From: Lineus longissimus
Lineage: Eukaryota; Nemertea; Pilidiophora; Heteronemertea; Lineidae
Direction: 5' to 3'
NCBI RefSeq assembly: GCF_910592395.1
Contig: NC_088326.1
Coordinates: 2,051,001 to 2,115,000 of the forward strand
DNA: 64,000 nt
The stretch's first letter is position 1. Each line of letters starts with the position of its first letter. The notes beneath the pieces were generated by a model. That model did no database searches. It had not been told where the DNA came from and worked only from the letters and a program-made list of their open reading frames with translations. Positions 48,430-63,100 of this stretch are shown piece by piece. The translations under genes were made by a program, and so were the position numbers.

Positions 48430-51400
48430 ATAAGGTCACATACAAATGTACTGCACACAAGTTATATCCCATATGTGCTGAAATTTAAAAACTGGACATA
48501 CATGTTTTGACACACAGTACACAGCTTTCATATACTAGTCTAGCACAATGACGCTGAACTCACAATACACCAGGACAAAGGAAAATTGATAACTTACTCA
48601 AAATATCCCCCTTTCCTGGTGTATTATGAGTATTCAGCTTTCCTAAACGGGTTGCCAATCCCAGTAAAAGGATCTTCAATCTCTAAAATAGACGCGTTTC
48701 GTCGCAAGTGAAGTGTTGGTTGGTTGAACTCTGCAAATTTGTGAAGAGAAAGAATTAGAAATGTTTGCGGAAGCGTTGTTACAGCCAGTACTTAGATGCA
48801 AATCGGACGTGATGTAGGTAAGGACATGCATAGGGCTTAAAATACCGGTATATCATGAAATTACATAGTTCTTACTCGAATACAAGAATAAGAGCACAAT
48901 AATGCTCATGCGAAAGTAATACTGTCAGGGCACTGTCAACAAGGTATTGAAAAGCAGACTTAATTTTTTATAGGCAACTGTATTTTTCACGACACATCTA
49001 CATGTATATTGTCTTTTAAAAGACAGGTTTCTTTTCTATTTTTCTGAACCAGTAAGACCCATGCAATGTTGATTTTGGTGGGATGTATCTTGTGGATGGT
49101 CCCGAAATTTGCTAGTTCATGCTATCGACAAACGGGTATCGCGCGCAGTTCTTCGTCGAATTGGTTCTGAAGTGGAAAATGCTCACTGTTAAAGACATGC
49201 TTTCGTGCATTCGAAAACGTATATTGTATCGGTGGCGTCGTGATTTAGATTTAGACTATAAGACAGCCATCGATTCGTATCTAGAAAAGTTACTCAGTGG
49301 TTATCAAAACAGCTAACTACTCGAAGATGTAAGAGACTTTTCGTGCTGATGAGGGCCTATCGTGCGTTTAGAATTTAAAGGATGGCCACGCTAAATGCGC
49401 GCAGTATTATTGCTCTGCGCCGTATAACAAACTTTTAAAATGTACCAACAACTTTCGTCAGTGAATAATCCATTACAGAATAATAAGGAAAAAAATCAGT
49501 ACCAACTGTCCGGAAATAAACCGATCGACATTTTTTAAAATCTAAAACCAACCTAAAAGATGACAGAATCAGTTAGCATTGCCATCCTTTAAAGCTTCCG
49601 ATTCACGGATGCCAAGTATATGATTTCAGATGCGCATCGGTGGCTTGGTGATACAGCTTGAGATGATAGGTCAGCCACCGATGCGGGTTTCGAAAGTCTA
49701 GTGAAGGCAGTCAGAAAAAAAATGTGTTAGATTCCGTGTAACAGCTGTATTATTACGAGAAATAGGACTGGTAGCAAATTAGGATTCATAACCGTAACAC
49801 TGGTTCCCTAGCGATTCTATGATCTTTGTACCACAAAATTAGCCTCTTGCCTGACCAGCGCCCATCATGCCATTGTGGTGGAGCTCTCTTGTCAGGGAAA
49901 ATGGCCGACCTCTAACATTTGTCTGGGGACAGCCTTTGATGTTTCCGGCAGCACGTCAGTGCTGACATCGAAACCAACAGGGGCTGACCCACGCGGGCTG
50001 AGCCAATTGCAAGAATTCGGCGAAGCTCGGCTATATATCGCATCCCAAGTGGCAAATATTCATATTTTATGGCAACTCTGTGAGGTATCAGAATCGTTGC
50101 TACAAGATGAGAGTGGCGGAAGCTCCGACATGTTTATAGTCAACAAACAATTTATAGCCAATAAACAATTTAGAGTCAATAAACAATTTAGAGTCAATAA
50201 ACTCAAACGAAATGATGTATAATATGAAAGTGAGCATGTCCATAAAAGAAGCGGAAAAAAGTGAAAAACGAACATCAGCAATAGATTAGAAGAGAAGAAT
50301 TGTGTGTCTGGAATGTTATTGGTTAAAAATCAATGAAAACACGCCGTGCTGCAAAGAAAACATGATGCAGCAAAATGCACGTCGTGTTGCAAAGAAATGA
50401 GTGCTGCGTCAATTTCATTTACTTACAACAATCAGTGCTAAGGGAGATATTTGTTTATTATTCTTCTAGTGGTCATTCACAGGGGACGAGGTCTGTCGGA
50501 GATTTTGGTATAAGTCGTGCTGCTTCTGCGCAATGGTTTGGCAGCGGTGTTTCACAGGAAGGACTGTCAGGGGAGTCTGGTAGCAGTATTGGCTGTAGCT
50601 CTACTGGATTGAGAAAAAATGCAGGGAGTGTAGTAGTGTGTTAGTGCTGAGCGAGGCAGTTTTGATTCTCGAACTATCCTCCCTCAAGGACTTTAAATCC
50701 AGCACCATGACTAAAAGAAGTCGGGACGCAATTTCCAGATGTTGTATCTGGTTGTGCACGAGCGATTGCCGTAGCATAATGTGGTGTGCGCATGCGCAGC
50801 CGGATACAAAATATGGAAATTTGGTCCTAACTTCTTTCACTCGTGTCGCTGATTCAAGAACCTCAGAGAAGTCATGTGTAGGTGTGCCGGACGTCCTACC
50901 CATTGGCGGAGTTTAGTCCCAAACTCGGGAGTGAATCGAATCCAAACATGCCAATGAAGACAAACTTAACATAAATCTGGTGTTAGATTTGCGAATGTGT
51001 CATAGTCTAAAGGTAGCGAGTGGCATAGGGTGGGAATGTTAAACCGGAAAGGTTTCGCCGAAGGATATATTCGGTCTAGTTAAGTTTGCATCACTTGTAT
51101 ATAAAAAATGTTATTTCAGCGTACTGTAGTGGCTGATTTTGAGAGGGTCATATTTCAACCTCGTTGACCCGAATTATGTGGAATACGCGGATCTGTTTTT
51201 GTTGGGGCGAGAGTGTGAGACAAGGGATAGCCATCAGGAAGCAAGAGAACACTAATGCCACCTAGCGGGACAGTGACGAAGCTCACAACACATGGCACAC
51301 CACCAAACCTTCTTGAACATAACATTGCGTAATTGCAACAAATTTGAAAAGGCGTCATCATTTTTTTCAGGTTACTAGCATCCTCGTTCCTCTGCAGGAG

Positions 51401-52923
51401 TGGATAAGCTGAGATGGTTTGGAATCAAAACACATCATATGTTTTCTCAGTAACCAAATTGTACAACTGAGTACATGTTATCAAAGTTTGCTGGGCGTAT
51501 CCATTCAATTTCTGCTTCGGAGACGATTTACCTCGTTCAAGCTAGATGTCGCCACAAAAGCAATGTACACAGCAAGATGCTAAAACGTAACTGTAGGCAC
51601 TTTTTGGCCGTTCATACATTTGCATATACAGTGTGCATAGTGCGTGCGAAGCCAGCCTGGCATTGGCAGAAGTGACGTTTCCATTCACAGTTATTGTTTC
51701 GGTGCATACTTCGGGTTAATTCGATCCATTCATCCATGACCCAATTAACCTCGTATGAAGCTTAGCTATTTATCCCTCGAATGGTGTTGCGTATAACACT
51801 GCATGTGCTTCAAGGAGACAAGGTTACCTGGGTCGGAATATTTAGGAAATCGAACCCCCCTCATTGCCGCCACAACACTAAAACATTCCTCGAACCTAGG
51901 CATCCGACTTTCGTGACTTCGTTGCCGAAGATTTCCACATCCCAAAATGGCGCTTGGTAGCGACCACGGTGTGAAACCTTGCTGCATGATTTAAGCCTGT
52001 GGGCTCTTTAAGCAAAAAATGCCAAAGCAAAAAGAATAAAAAATCATAAAGTGTATTCCTGACCACCTGTGTGCAAAACGAAGTTGTGGTTAGGTGCAAA
52101 AAACAATGAAATCGCCACTTTCTGTTATTCATTCGTACTTTCTGCAGATCCACAACGAACTGAAAAACTGCCACAATTATTAGCGACTGAAACTCCCCAC
52201 TTTCCTCGCTCCTTTTGCTTTCGTGCGAACCCAAATTTCCATGTGACAAGCGGAACTAATAGGTTTCGTACCTTTGCTCAAACTTACAACCATGTTTCTC
52301 TATCTGTTAAATGAAGTTTGTATCGTCAAGTATAATATCAATAGCTGACCTTCAAACTGATGCTTCAAGGTTCGTAGTTTACAACCGAGTTCACCAAATG
52401 TAACACTCATGGCTGACTGTAGTCTCTAGTTCCAATTCTGGCTTGCCCCAATCAGTTCGATTGTATAATTCGATCAGGCGACCTCAGGTTAGGCCCTCTG
52501 CCCGAGAGCAACTCCTCCGAAATCAGGCGGGGAACATTTGAACATGCCTCAAAGTGCAAGGGAGATGTTGTTTGGCAGGAGGAGAGGCGTCATAATTTGC
52601 TGTCATTAAACCCCAAGATACTTACTGCAACCACGGAAGTTCTGTTTGTAACTTCCTTGCTGCAACTCAACTATTAAATCCGGCTAAAGCCCAAACTCAA
52701 GCGATGCCTTTCCCCGTCTTACCAGAAGAATTCAGTGGACAAACTCCCTTCTTCCACAATTTTCTTATTTGCACAATTAACTAGTTACAACGCGAACTTT
52801 AGCTGCATGCAAATCACCGACATTCGCATACACTTTTACGTCATTTATTTCGTCACATGCTCGTCAAGTGATATTATCACATGACTTGGTCACATGATTG
52901 TCATGTGACAGTGATCATCTTAC
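48430..52923. other. gene-poor region
   Basis: Short frames on both strands with no recognisable domain. A 20-bp minisatellite is at 50133-50206. A donor-like GTAAGG follows a short frame at about 48816, but an in-frame stop precedes it. If the exons at 52.9 and 57.0 kb belong to a large minus-strand gene, this region could be one of its introns. Confidence 0.3.
50133..50206. repeat. 20-bp minisatellite
   Basis: Three to four copies of a unit containing AGTCAATAAACAATTTAG with small changes. Confidence 0.9.
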
Positions 52924-55900
52924 CTTGTGGATTTGAAACGGCATTTGTAGTGGTTAGGCTAATAGTTGGAGCAGCATTAAGGGAGGAAAGTGTAGTATTT
53001 GTCGTCTGCCCATCTGAAAGGATTGAAAAAGCTTTATAGTACGCTGGGTCACCGCTGGAGGACGCTGCCTGAGGGCGCGGGAGGGAAATGGCAGGGAGGT
53101 CACGTAATCATACAGATATGCATTCACCATTCATAGAATCATTCAATAATCAAAACTGCATCGTCAGCAACTAACACTCGTTTGTATTAACCAGTTCGAG
53201 CAGGAAATCGACTTATTCACCGCGAGGTTATTAATATCGTAATGTTCGAAATCAACACCAGATGTCACTCAGCTTCTTAGCTGATAATCGTTTGACGTAA
53301 AGACTACCTCCAACATTACCTCCTGAAATATCATGTCAAGTTATGTATAGCGTGTGTACTAGAAACGTACGGGTTAATCTGTCAAAGCTGATTGAAACCG
53401 ACCAATCTCCCCGAAGGACTCGCTTTTGATGACGTTGACCACGTATTTTAATGACGTTTTATTGCTGTCATGGCTGTTGCATTGTGCTAGTTTGAAGTCG
53501 ATGTTTAGTAGGAAGTATGATACCAGTATCTTTTGTCGTTTTCGTACGTGGATTGTGTGATTGATATCAATGTCATTTATGATTTTAAATATAATTAACC
53601 TCGTACCCAACTTTAAAAAAGGGTATACAATTTGCTAAGAAAAAATGGTGCATAAGAAGCTATGCAAATACGGTAATTATATCAAAGATGATACAGAACA
53701 AAATATTTTCAGTGGTATTTTATAACCAATGATGGCAATCTTAATATGTGTTTGCTATGTTACAGATTACAAAAAAATTCAGGATTTAAGTTGTGTGAAA
53801 GTGGAAAAATATGATGTATCCTTTCTGATCTTTAAAAGTACTAAAATCATTGTTGAATTGAACGAACCAATCCGTCTTTTTGAAAGTGTTATGAACAATG
53901 CTCAGACATGTCAGAGATCAGGCTGTAAGAAAAAATATCTTAACACTTCCTAACACAACAGTCATTTCAACAGATCTACCACAAAGTTCTCTATCGAATG
54001 TATACACCTTCTGTTCAAATAACGGATAAAACTTTTAACATTTACTATGTTGTGTCTTGTTGAATGTACAGTGCGGATGTTTTCTTATAATCTCTCCAAG
54101 GCGTGGTTTATAGCACCTGAACGAAATGTGTCTTGCACTGAGTGTATCGATGTGTTCGAATACTACTACCGCGTGTATGTGTACAACGTACGGTACCATG
54201 CATTAACGTGTAGTTTCAGGTGATTTTGTATTTTTTCAGCATTTTAAATTTTTTTGGGTTCATTCTTAAAATATTAAAAACACATCAACTAGTACATTTT
54301 TAAACATGTAGTACTACACATAAGTCCTAATACTAGTATATTTAATACGGTATGAAATATAATTAAGGTAGATTTTGACATGTAGGCTCTATTACTCTAG
54401 CTAGTGTGTTCATACTACCGGCATATACCGTGTGTGCATGTAGATGAAGAACAGCAGTTCGTCTATGTTTTTAACATGAAGGGTGCGAATAGAATGCATG
54501 CTGGGGACGAAATGGCGTGGCCGACGTAAATCGAGCATTTTCCAATGAGGGTTTCAGCTAAAAATATAATTTCATGAGATATTGATGAGGATCACTAGTT
54601 GACCAGCAAAGCTGGCCAGCGAAAAATAAACATATCTGATTTATGTCATAATTATTTTCCTGTGAAAACATTTACTGCAGTACGTTCATGAGAGAATCCA
54701 GTGCCAAGACTTTCTAAATGAGAAATAAAATCAAGGAAATTGTAGCTAAAAACCTCAAAATTAATTCACAGTTATTTTGGCTGTGTGTTTTGTCTTCAGT
54801 GGAGACGCTTTTGTTTATAATGTACGTCATAGCACCAGGTGCACGGTTTGTGAGGCAACATTCGTGGCATTATCAATGAGTACATGATTGACTATCTAAA
54901 CGAATCTCAATCAAAAGGAAACCAATATCTGCGATGATTAACAGAAGATCAATCCCGTCATGCAATTTAATTAATAGAGGAACCGGAAGTTGGCTCGATT
55001 TCCGCCGGACACGTCACGTGACTTCATAGACGAAGCTTTTACCAATTAAGCAAATATATGCTACAACATCGTCGAAATAGAATTCTAAAAATAGCACCAC
55101 TCAATCAATTAAAGGGAAGCACGTTTATTCAAATTACAGTGCGACTGTTTTCGAGACTTAGTTAATCACGCTGTCACTAGATGTCTCTCGAAACCCAAAC
55201 CAAGAGACTCCTAGCGGCGATACTGTTTTTTTTCTTCATTTCACCCCAAGGTGGCTAGAATAAGCTGCATTAATAGTATATACATGTAATAGACATGCAA
55301 TGCAAATTGATATTCGGCTATTCTGGTGTCTTTGGGTAAACATGGCGACATGAAAATGATATGATGAGCGTGCTATCTCGGTCGTGGCGTGCAAAGACAG
55401 TGCCAGTGCCTGGTGGGACAGAACTGATGCATACAACGAGTCTCTCCACACGGCCAATAATTTACAAGTAACCAAAATCATGGTGCAAATGGACCTGTAT
55501 ACAGCTCCCAAAAGGAGTGTTCGTTTACGTCTTCTAAAGCTAGTGCATCTAAATTCAGGTCATCGTGGGGTTGTGCAGACGGGTTCGAGTCCAAACAAGG
55601 ACTCCACCCTCTTCTATATATGCATTTCCGCGCGTCTTTTATTCTGCAACTTATTATGAGACAACATTAGCTTTTAGAATTATTGTAATTGACACAGGAG
55701 TTGATTTAGTTTCGTGTAAATTTCGTGAAATAGACATGCTTTAAAGCCTTTGCATGCACCCAGACAGTCTTGTAGACATAATGTTAACCACAAAATTTTC
55801 GCGACCTGGATTTTCGCGATTTTCATTTTCATGAATCGAGATTATTCACACTAAATCCGCGAAAAGAACTCGTCCCAGAAAAATTCGTGGTTTACATTTA

Positions 55901-57172
55901 TAATTGATCATGAGAGCTTCACCAAAACACATATAAGTTGCCTTCTTCTATTCAGCTACTACATTTTGCAAGCATAGAATCATAACAGTATGTAATAATT
56001 CCTCTAAATTTAATTGGCAGCTCTCATGATGAAATAAAATTGTCAAAAACGAAAGATTTTTCCCGAAGACAGGACAAGTACAGAAGGATACCGATCGAGC
56101 TGGGTGAAAGCTGAGAGTGTTAGCAAGCTATGTAGACCGATTTGGACCAATCAGAATGCAAGTGGTATTCACTTCCTAGACTTTGACGAATGATGTTATA
56201 CAGATTATTCACTGCTACCAGGTTATGCAAATCAGTTAGAATCTTCATTCAAGTGTCAGTAAAAAATCTTTCGTTTTTGAGAAGATAAAAAGACTAAAAA
56301 AAATAACAGGCCAGCAACGCCACAACGGGACAGGGTTAACCAGACGAGAGAGTTGTTGAGACCAATTTCAAAGCAGTTGGGATACGTGAAGACAATGTTA
56401 AGAAAGCAATAATTTGATTGGCAGCCGAATGGGAATTAGCTATTGATTACATACTGAACAAATTGCCTTAAATCCTTTGGGTAAATACTCAAGAATTCAA
56501 TCAATCATCAATCTACCCAGCGCTCTCATAGTTTCCTGTTCACCAAAATGTGTCACCGTTGTTCAGTTGCTGGTCTAGTTCTACCGATGGACAATAGGTG
56601 TCCTTACCGAACCCTGACCTTGTCCGCTTCCTCGAACTCCGGGAACTTTCCAAGAAAATGAGTAATCCTAAGCGTGACACGAAAAACAAAATCCTTGGAC
56701 GAAACTACACCAAGACCCGACCTCACAACTCTGTGGAGTCTGTAAAATTTGGAATGGGAAAATAAGTTCCTACTTAATCTATATTTTTTCCTCATCATTC
56801 CTGATACCGAAGTTTGATGTTCGGCTTTCAAGGTCAGGGTGAAAGGTCACTGGCGGACCTCGGGATCACGCAGGTCAAGGTTATGCAAGGCGTAAATGCC
56901 TCTCTTCAAGGCTAATCAAACATGGCGTGATTTTTCTGTTTCTTCAGATTGTCAAATTTTCAAAAACCCTATGATAACAGTGCGCCAAGGTCGGCCAGTG
57001 ACCACAATCTGGCTTAAATGAAAAAAAAGTGGATATGTACCTGCATTAGGGCCTATCTCCACTAGACGAGGTGGGGATTTATCTAGATTGCTTTGTGGCC
57101 TACTCCGGGATAGGGAGTCTTCTTTATCAGAGTGGTTCAACATCAGCATTGGAATTGTTTCCTCACCATTTC
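52924..57172 (-). CDS. two cassette-type exons of a large unidentified gene
   Basis: Two minus-strand exons with consensus splice sites. Exon 57172-57041 (132 bases, TTCTCAG acceptor, GTACAT donor) encodes NGEETIPMLMLNHSDKEDSL and on to PRLVEIGPNA. Exon 53013-52924 (90 bases, CTTTCAG acceptor, GTAAGA donor) encodes a Ser/Thr/Asn-rich stretch (DGQTTNTTLSSLNAAPTISL...). Both start and end in phase 1 and are multiples of three, so each can be skipped without a frame change, and they join in frame. The polar sequence looks like a disordered linker in a larger protein. A third open exon (56739-56608, 132 bases, phase 2) has good splice sites but cannot be joined in frame between these two. Family unknown; the rest of the gene must lie elsewhere. 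Confidence 0.5.
53014..57040. other. intron-like sequence between the two cassette exons
   Basis: AT-rich and mostly featureless, with a 236-bp inverted-repeat element (56044-56279). A GGTTCGAGTCC motif at about 55580 resembles a tRNA B box, but no tRNA fold is present. Confidence 0.4.
56044..56279. mobile_element. 236-bp MITE-like inverted-repeat element
   Basis: CAAAAACGAAAGATTTTT at 56044-56061 is exactly reverse-complemented at 56262-56279. The interior is non-coding. No clear target duplication. Confidence 0.65.
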
Positions 57173-60100
57173 CTGAGAATTAAACCACACATTGAAACAT
57201 TGTAAGCATTCTGGATGGACCAAGCAGCTCATGCTAGTTTCGATCACTGCCGCACAGTGACGCTGCTGTCGAATTGATAGCAGCGCCTCCTAGTGGCCGT
57301 GAACAGTTTACCGGGATCAGTAGAGAAAGCTGTGTAATGTGACGAGACAAGGCAAATTTGAGAAAAAAATATCGTTAGTGTTGTTAGTGTGGATTGGAAA
57401 ACATTTCAGTGTAGGTTGATAAGACGCGCATTTAATGAAACGCTTAGGTGTGGTACATGCCAAAGACAATAGGGTAGGACAAGGGGGACTCTATACAGTT
57501 CCAAAGGAGGACAGACCATGGTGCGCAAGCAGAGAGAGCAGGATATAAGTCAAGAGACAGGTTCCAGAGGTTAGGGGTCAGAGGTCAAGGTGAGCTAACG
57601 ATGTCCGTACATTCCTCCATGCATAACAATGTTAGAGGTCATGGCTAATGCTTTTGGTGGCAACGGTTGCTAGGGTAATGTGTAACGTTACCATAGGTAC
57701 CACTTGGTAACCACATTATTTCGCAGCCTGGAACTAATCATGCAACATGGTCGGTAAGGTAAACAAAGACCAGGTCGCTTCCAAGCTTGGATATGTAAAC
57801 ATTCGCTTGCCATGGCGCTATGTTACCATGGCAACGTAAACAGTGAGAGACTCCCTCTCCCGGATGGCGAAAAAAGCAAAAAAAGATAAACATATCTCCA
57901 CCTACATCTTCATATATAATACAAATAATACACATACACCAGTAGAAATGCATCAAACTGTATAGATAAAACCCGGTACAGGTATTTCAACGCGAGGGGA
58001 CAGCACCCGAGTGAGTTATTCACCAAGATGACAGCAATCTTGTTTTCCTGATGCTGTGCTTCACACCACATCAAAATACATTTTTTGTCGCGTCAAACCA
58101 AGCAGCATCCATAACGTTATTATGAATTCCAAATATCGTTTAATTTTCAAATTATTGAACGAATGGTGTAGACCAGTAAGATTTCCTGTTATATTGGCCA
58201 ATCAGATGACAGTTTACATTATTGTGTTTCACCCCATCGGATGCTGCTCTCAATGCTAAAATTCTAGCGATATGCTGATGGCAACTGCTCTCGATTGTCG
58301 TTTTAAAGGTGCTTGAACCTGGCGTATTTGTATCTGTATTGTGTGCCCACACCAGCATGGTTAGTGTCAATATCATCAGCACTATATACAAATTAAAGGT
58401 AGTCGATGACGTTCAGAATTAGTATCGCAAAAGGGTTGGAGGGTATGTTACAATTTGAGAATAAAACGTCAAAAACGGGACAGGTAAAGGATGTTATTGT
58501 TAGTGAATTGATAAAATATTTTAGAAAAATCTGTTCTAAGAGACATGAAGGACTGATGGAGGGTTAAAAGCTGACGGGCTGCATATACCCCCATTTGTAG
58601 CTTAGATTCTTGATGTTATAGTTAGTACTGTATCATCCAAGCTATTACTCTTGCTGAACAGAAGTAATTAATGAGTGCCATCTGCAACCCATACGATAAA
58701 TATAGTTTTTACAATGGTAATACCAGATGAGTAAAAACATCTTTTACCGTGGTAAACATAATACTTTCACTTGATGAAAACAACCTCAACATGGTAAAGT
58801 TTACGTGAATCGACCAAGAATACAATAGTAATTTTAGGCAGTAATTAAAATGAGATTCGCCATGGTGAAATCTTTATTTTTTACCATGATGGCAAAATGG
58901 ACACAAATTTCGTACGGAATACGTGTACCACCTCACTGATCTTTGGTTGCCAGGTAGCGGATCATCACAAACTCCTTAATGTTCAGCAAGAGTAATGTCT
59001 ATCCTCTTTGGGTCTGGCTGAGACCGCCTACACTATTTAGCACCATGACATTAAGAATCTGTAACCGAAGATATTACCAACATTGGCATCGGTTTGGTAG
59101 CAATGAAGTTTTTTTCAGTGATGTGAAGATAAAATTTTTGAACATGTTAAAAATCAAGTAGGAAGTACGTATAAGAAACATGGGTTTCCTCGACCATGTG
59201 GAGTTGGGTATTATACGAGTCATGTGACACCATGTGGTCAAGTGACAAGTCATGTGACATGCTGAAAACCCTCAGTCCTAGAAATGATAAAACAGCTCTT
59301 GCATGCACGGAAGCTGAAGCTCTAATGAGATTTTTAAAAAATTTAAAGTTCTACCTGTCACGGTGAATGACCTAATGTTTAACGAATTTGTCCTTCACCA
59401 AAGATATACCTTCTTTTAAACAAAAATATTGAAGATTTATCTTTGGCGTTTTTTATATTTTGATGCATTTCTTGTGACCCATATCATAACAAAAACAACT
59501 GTTAGGATATGAACAGGATATGAAGAACTGTATGTGAATGAACAAACTTGTTTATATAATACTTGCAGAAAATTCCATTTCATTCGGACAGTAGATGGAA
59601 CAACTTACCATCGCCATTAAACAGTTTGATCCAATCAAATACTTTGAAAATGTCACGTGACACATTACCACTGGAGTACGAGAAATGGTGAGATCGTATG
59701 AGCCAGATACGTCATGAAACTTAACTATTTGTAACAAAACTCGCTTGATCTTTCCCATATTTTAAAGGTGGTGGTAGCATTGTTGTTGTTTTTTATGTGG
59801 GTTGATCAAGAGCCAAAAACAGCTCTCTGAATACGGAGTAGAAAACTTGCAAATCGTCCTTCACACGATTCTGTGAACCTTCAGACACCCCTGGTCTGTT
59901 TGCAATATCGTAATTTCATTTTTGGTGAGCAGGAATGTGAAGTTATAATTGCATTCCCAACTACGCAGCATCCACCCAAGCTCCTCTTCAATCTTACAAC
60001 TACCCACGTTGTACCTATCAATAGTAGAGATAAAAGTCATTGCCGGTATGCAGAGAGCGTATCAAGCTCACATTAAACCTCCCCAGATTGTACTCAGGTT

Positions 60101-63100
60101 AACGCGATGTTGACATCGGTTGCTATGGCAACGGTGATATACACTGATGGCAGTGTGAAATCTACCAAATATGTTTTGTTCTGTTCTCCACTTGGCTGTC
60201 ACGTGATGCCATGACCTTTTGTCACTAATTCGAGCGTCTTGTTGTCTGCCTGAGTCGCGGAAACACGCGAATAATTACACGACTTCAAGACGCATTTCAT
60301 CGAATGATTACACCTGGTTTGTTTTGTATTCCCGTCACATCTTAATGTTACATGCATTACCTACAAATCGATGCAGCCATTTATGATTAGTCGTCTGTAA
60401 ACCCAAGAGAATGGAGCTTTTTATGCTTCTTTTCTTTCCAAGAAATACAATGCTGCAGGAAATATGGAAGCACTTATTTCAATATTTTCATAAAGTCATA
60501 CAAATATAGTTCTGGTACTTTTTCTATCGTATTTATTCTGTGACATCAATCAAAAGCTATTGCGATCGTCAGACGAACAAGAAATCATCATTTAAACTTG
60601 ATGGTGCTGCCACCATAACAGTTGCAAAATACAGTTTTTTTCCCTCTAAAACTACTCGTGCACGAAAAAGTAAATACAATTTGTGTGTTCTAACAATTCT
60701 GCCGTTTAGGGACGGGATTGAAGCTGCCATGATCTACAAAATCAACTTATTGAATATTCCCTTTAACCCTTAAGAATGTAATAAATCACTAAGGATCAAA
60801 GGTGAAGGTCATTATGGAGGTGAGAACTCAAGCTTAGTAGAAAGAACAAAACAACTACCAAGGAATTTAAAATCTGAAGTTTTGAAGCTTTTATTGGGCG
60901 GCTCCTGTGGACATTTTCAAAGTACGGATAAAAGGATAATGGATGCATGGATTTAGAATGATGATGATGAAGAGAAACCAAAAAACTATGACTGATATCT
61001 CAGTGGAATGATAGGACAGATGGCAAAATATTCTCATGCCATAAACAGGAAAAGGAAATATTCCTCCAAGTTTAGGAAACTCCCTTCCCAGAACTCCGCT
61101 TTTCGAATCCAGAACGAGGCCATATTGGGAAAACAAAATCACGTGGCAAACATAGTTGACACACCATTGGTTGAAAGGCTCTCACCTCGATGTTTTGGAC
61201 TGAGGAGGAGGAGGAGGAGGAAAAGCATCTCTTTATGCCACAGAAATGATGGGTTCACCTGTCAAATCATTCACTAATTGTCAGATCTGAAGTTAGATGT
61301 ACGTGTACACAGCTGACCATGTACATGACGATGAAATGGAATGGATGACAGCCATCTTGAATAACCAAGGTAACCAACCACGCATGCTATGTCACGTGGT
61401 TGTCGTAGAGCTTGATTTTTCAAAATGGCGAGAAAAAAACAAAAACAAAAATGAACAGAAAGCTAGAAGCCATCCAGGCGAGTTGCGGCTTCACTGCATT
61501 ATCAAACAGCATTGCATGTGCTGACATCTACTGACAAGTACAAATACTATACCTCTCTCTACTCTGGCCAAACCTGGTGGAAAGAACATGTAAAACGGTT
61601 ACTGTTAGCACACAGAGAAGGAGATTGTCTAAATCCAGGGGCACGTACTTCTCATTAACATAATTTATTCAAATGTGTACGTGTACCGCACGGGATTTCG
61701 ACAACCCCCTGCGCAGACGATGACTGAAGCGGCACAAGTAAACAATGGACTTGAAGAAGAGAAAATCTAAAGACTCATAGTTCGACTTCTAAGATGTGTT
61801 TGTAAGGTGCAAGGACAGACATGTATAAGAAGAGATTAGGTGCATTTTTGTTACGTCTTCATGACGTCAATGTATTTAAATGAAACATCAATAGTGACGT
61901 CATACTGAAATTAGCCAATCAAATGAGCAGTAAACATGTGATATTCAAATGTTTAATAAACTTAGAATTTAAAGCAAAATAATATGGTAAAACTATTTAC
62001 AGGTATGTTGTATTCTTGATAATATTATCAAGCAAAATGTGTAAATATGAAAAAAATGTGAAGACACTGTGAATTAATTAGCAAGAAAAATCGAGTATAT
62101 AATTAGTAATTGTGAGGTTATTAGTGTAGGGTTAGTATGTCATGTGCGCATCTCATTAACGTAAATAGTGTAATCAAACGGGTCTGTGCCGTTCTAAGCA
62201 ATCGCATGAGGAACTGTATTGAAATGTTTTCTGCAATTCTGTAAAATTCTTTTCATCACTCACTTCCCACTCGTGAACAGCTATCAACATCGAATACACT
62301 CACCCATTTCTGCAGACTTATCATCACAATCGTATTGACGAATGTAAAGCCTCTTTGGAAATCACAAATAGAGGGCAGTTGTCTTCCCTGACAAATCTGC
62401 TACCCCGGTTTCTGGGGGCCACATATGCTACGCAATCATAAGGATCTAAACGAGAAGGGTTACCTGACCTCATAGCTACAAACCTGAGTATTTGCAGTAT
62501 GAGGCCGTAAAAATGGCATCCCTTCTTCGAAGCCATTTCCTTGAGCCCAAAGGACTGGTCAATGCTGTTTCTGGGCGATCGGGACAAGGCAGGCAGGTTT
62601 GACTATAACCTAATCGAAGCTCTAAGGGCTAGGGGTCTAAACTGGCTATGTAACTACTCGTGAATCTGAATAATATGGTTAGTGGATGTATAGGAACAGT
62701 ATCATGTATAGTACATAAAAATGACGGGAAGAAAAAATCGATGCGTTCTGAATCCTTTTTTCCTTTTTTTCTCTTTCAAAACAAAACTTCTGTCTGCAAC
62801 TTTTGAATAAGTATTTCAATCTCTCAAGATGTTATTATAATGGCGCCATGGATAATTTTTTTTCGATATTGAGCTTAATCTTGCGTTTATTAAGCGTATT
62901 CACACTTTGAAAAAAATATGTCAAGGCTTTGTATTCTTCGCTACTGTGTATGAATACCAGAAAGTAGTTGTCGGACTACCGCCAGATTATTTTACATCAC
63001 CAACTGATTTGAATATTCAAATTAGCTCAGTGTGGTCATAGCATGCAGATTCCAAGTCGAAAAATACAAGTTTTAATTTTTGATGAAAATGTAGACAACT

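Noticed and set aside
55545-55615. GGTTCGAGTCC resembling a tRNA B box
   Set aside because: The flanking bases do not form a T stem and no A box is found at the right distance.
56608-56739. Minus-strand open exon of 132 bases with good splice sites
   Set aside because: Its phase (2-2) cannot join in frame to the exons at 57041-57172 and 52924-53013, so I did not include it in that gene.
58152-58391. Minus-strand 79-codon frame with a signal-peptide-like start
   Set aside because: A single hydrophobic start followed by low-complexity sequence with no splice or domain support; likely chance.
62324-62587. Minus-strand 87-codon frame with acceptor- and donor-like sites
   Set aside because: Weak sites, phases do not match the neighbouring exons, and no domain is recognised.
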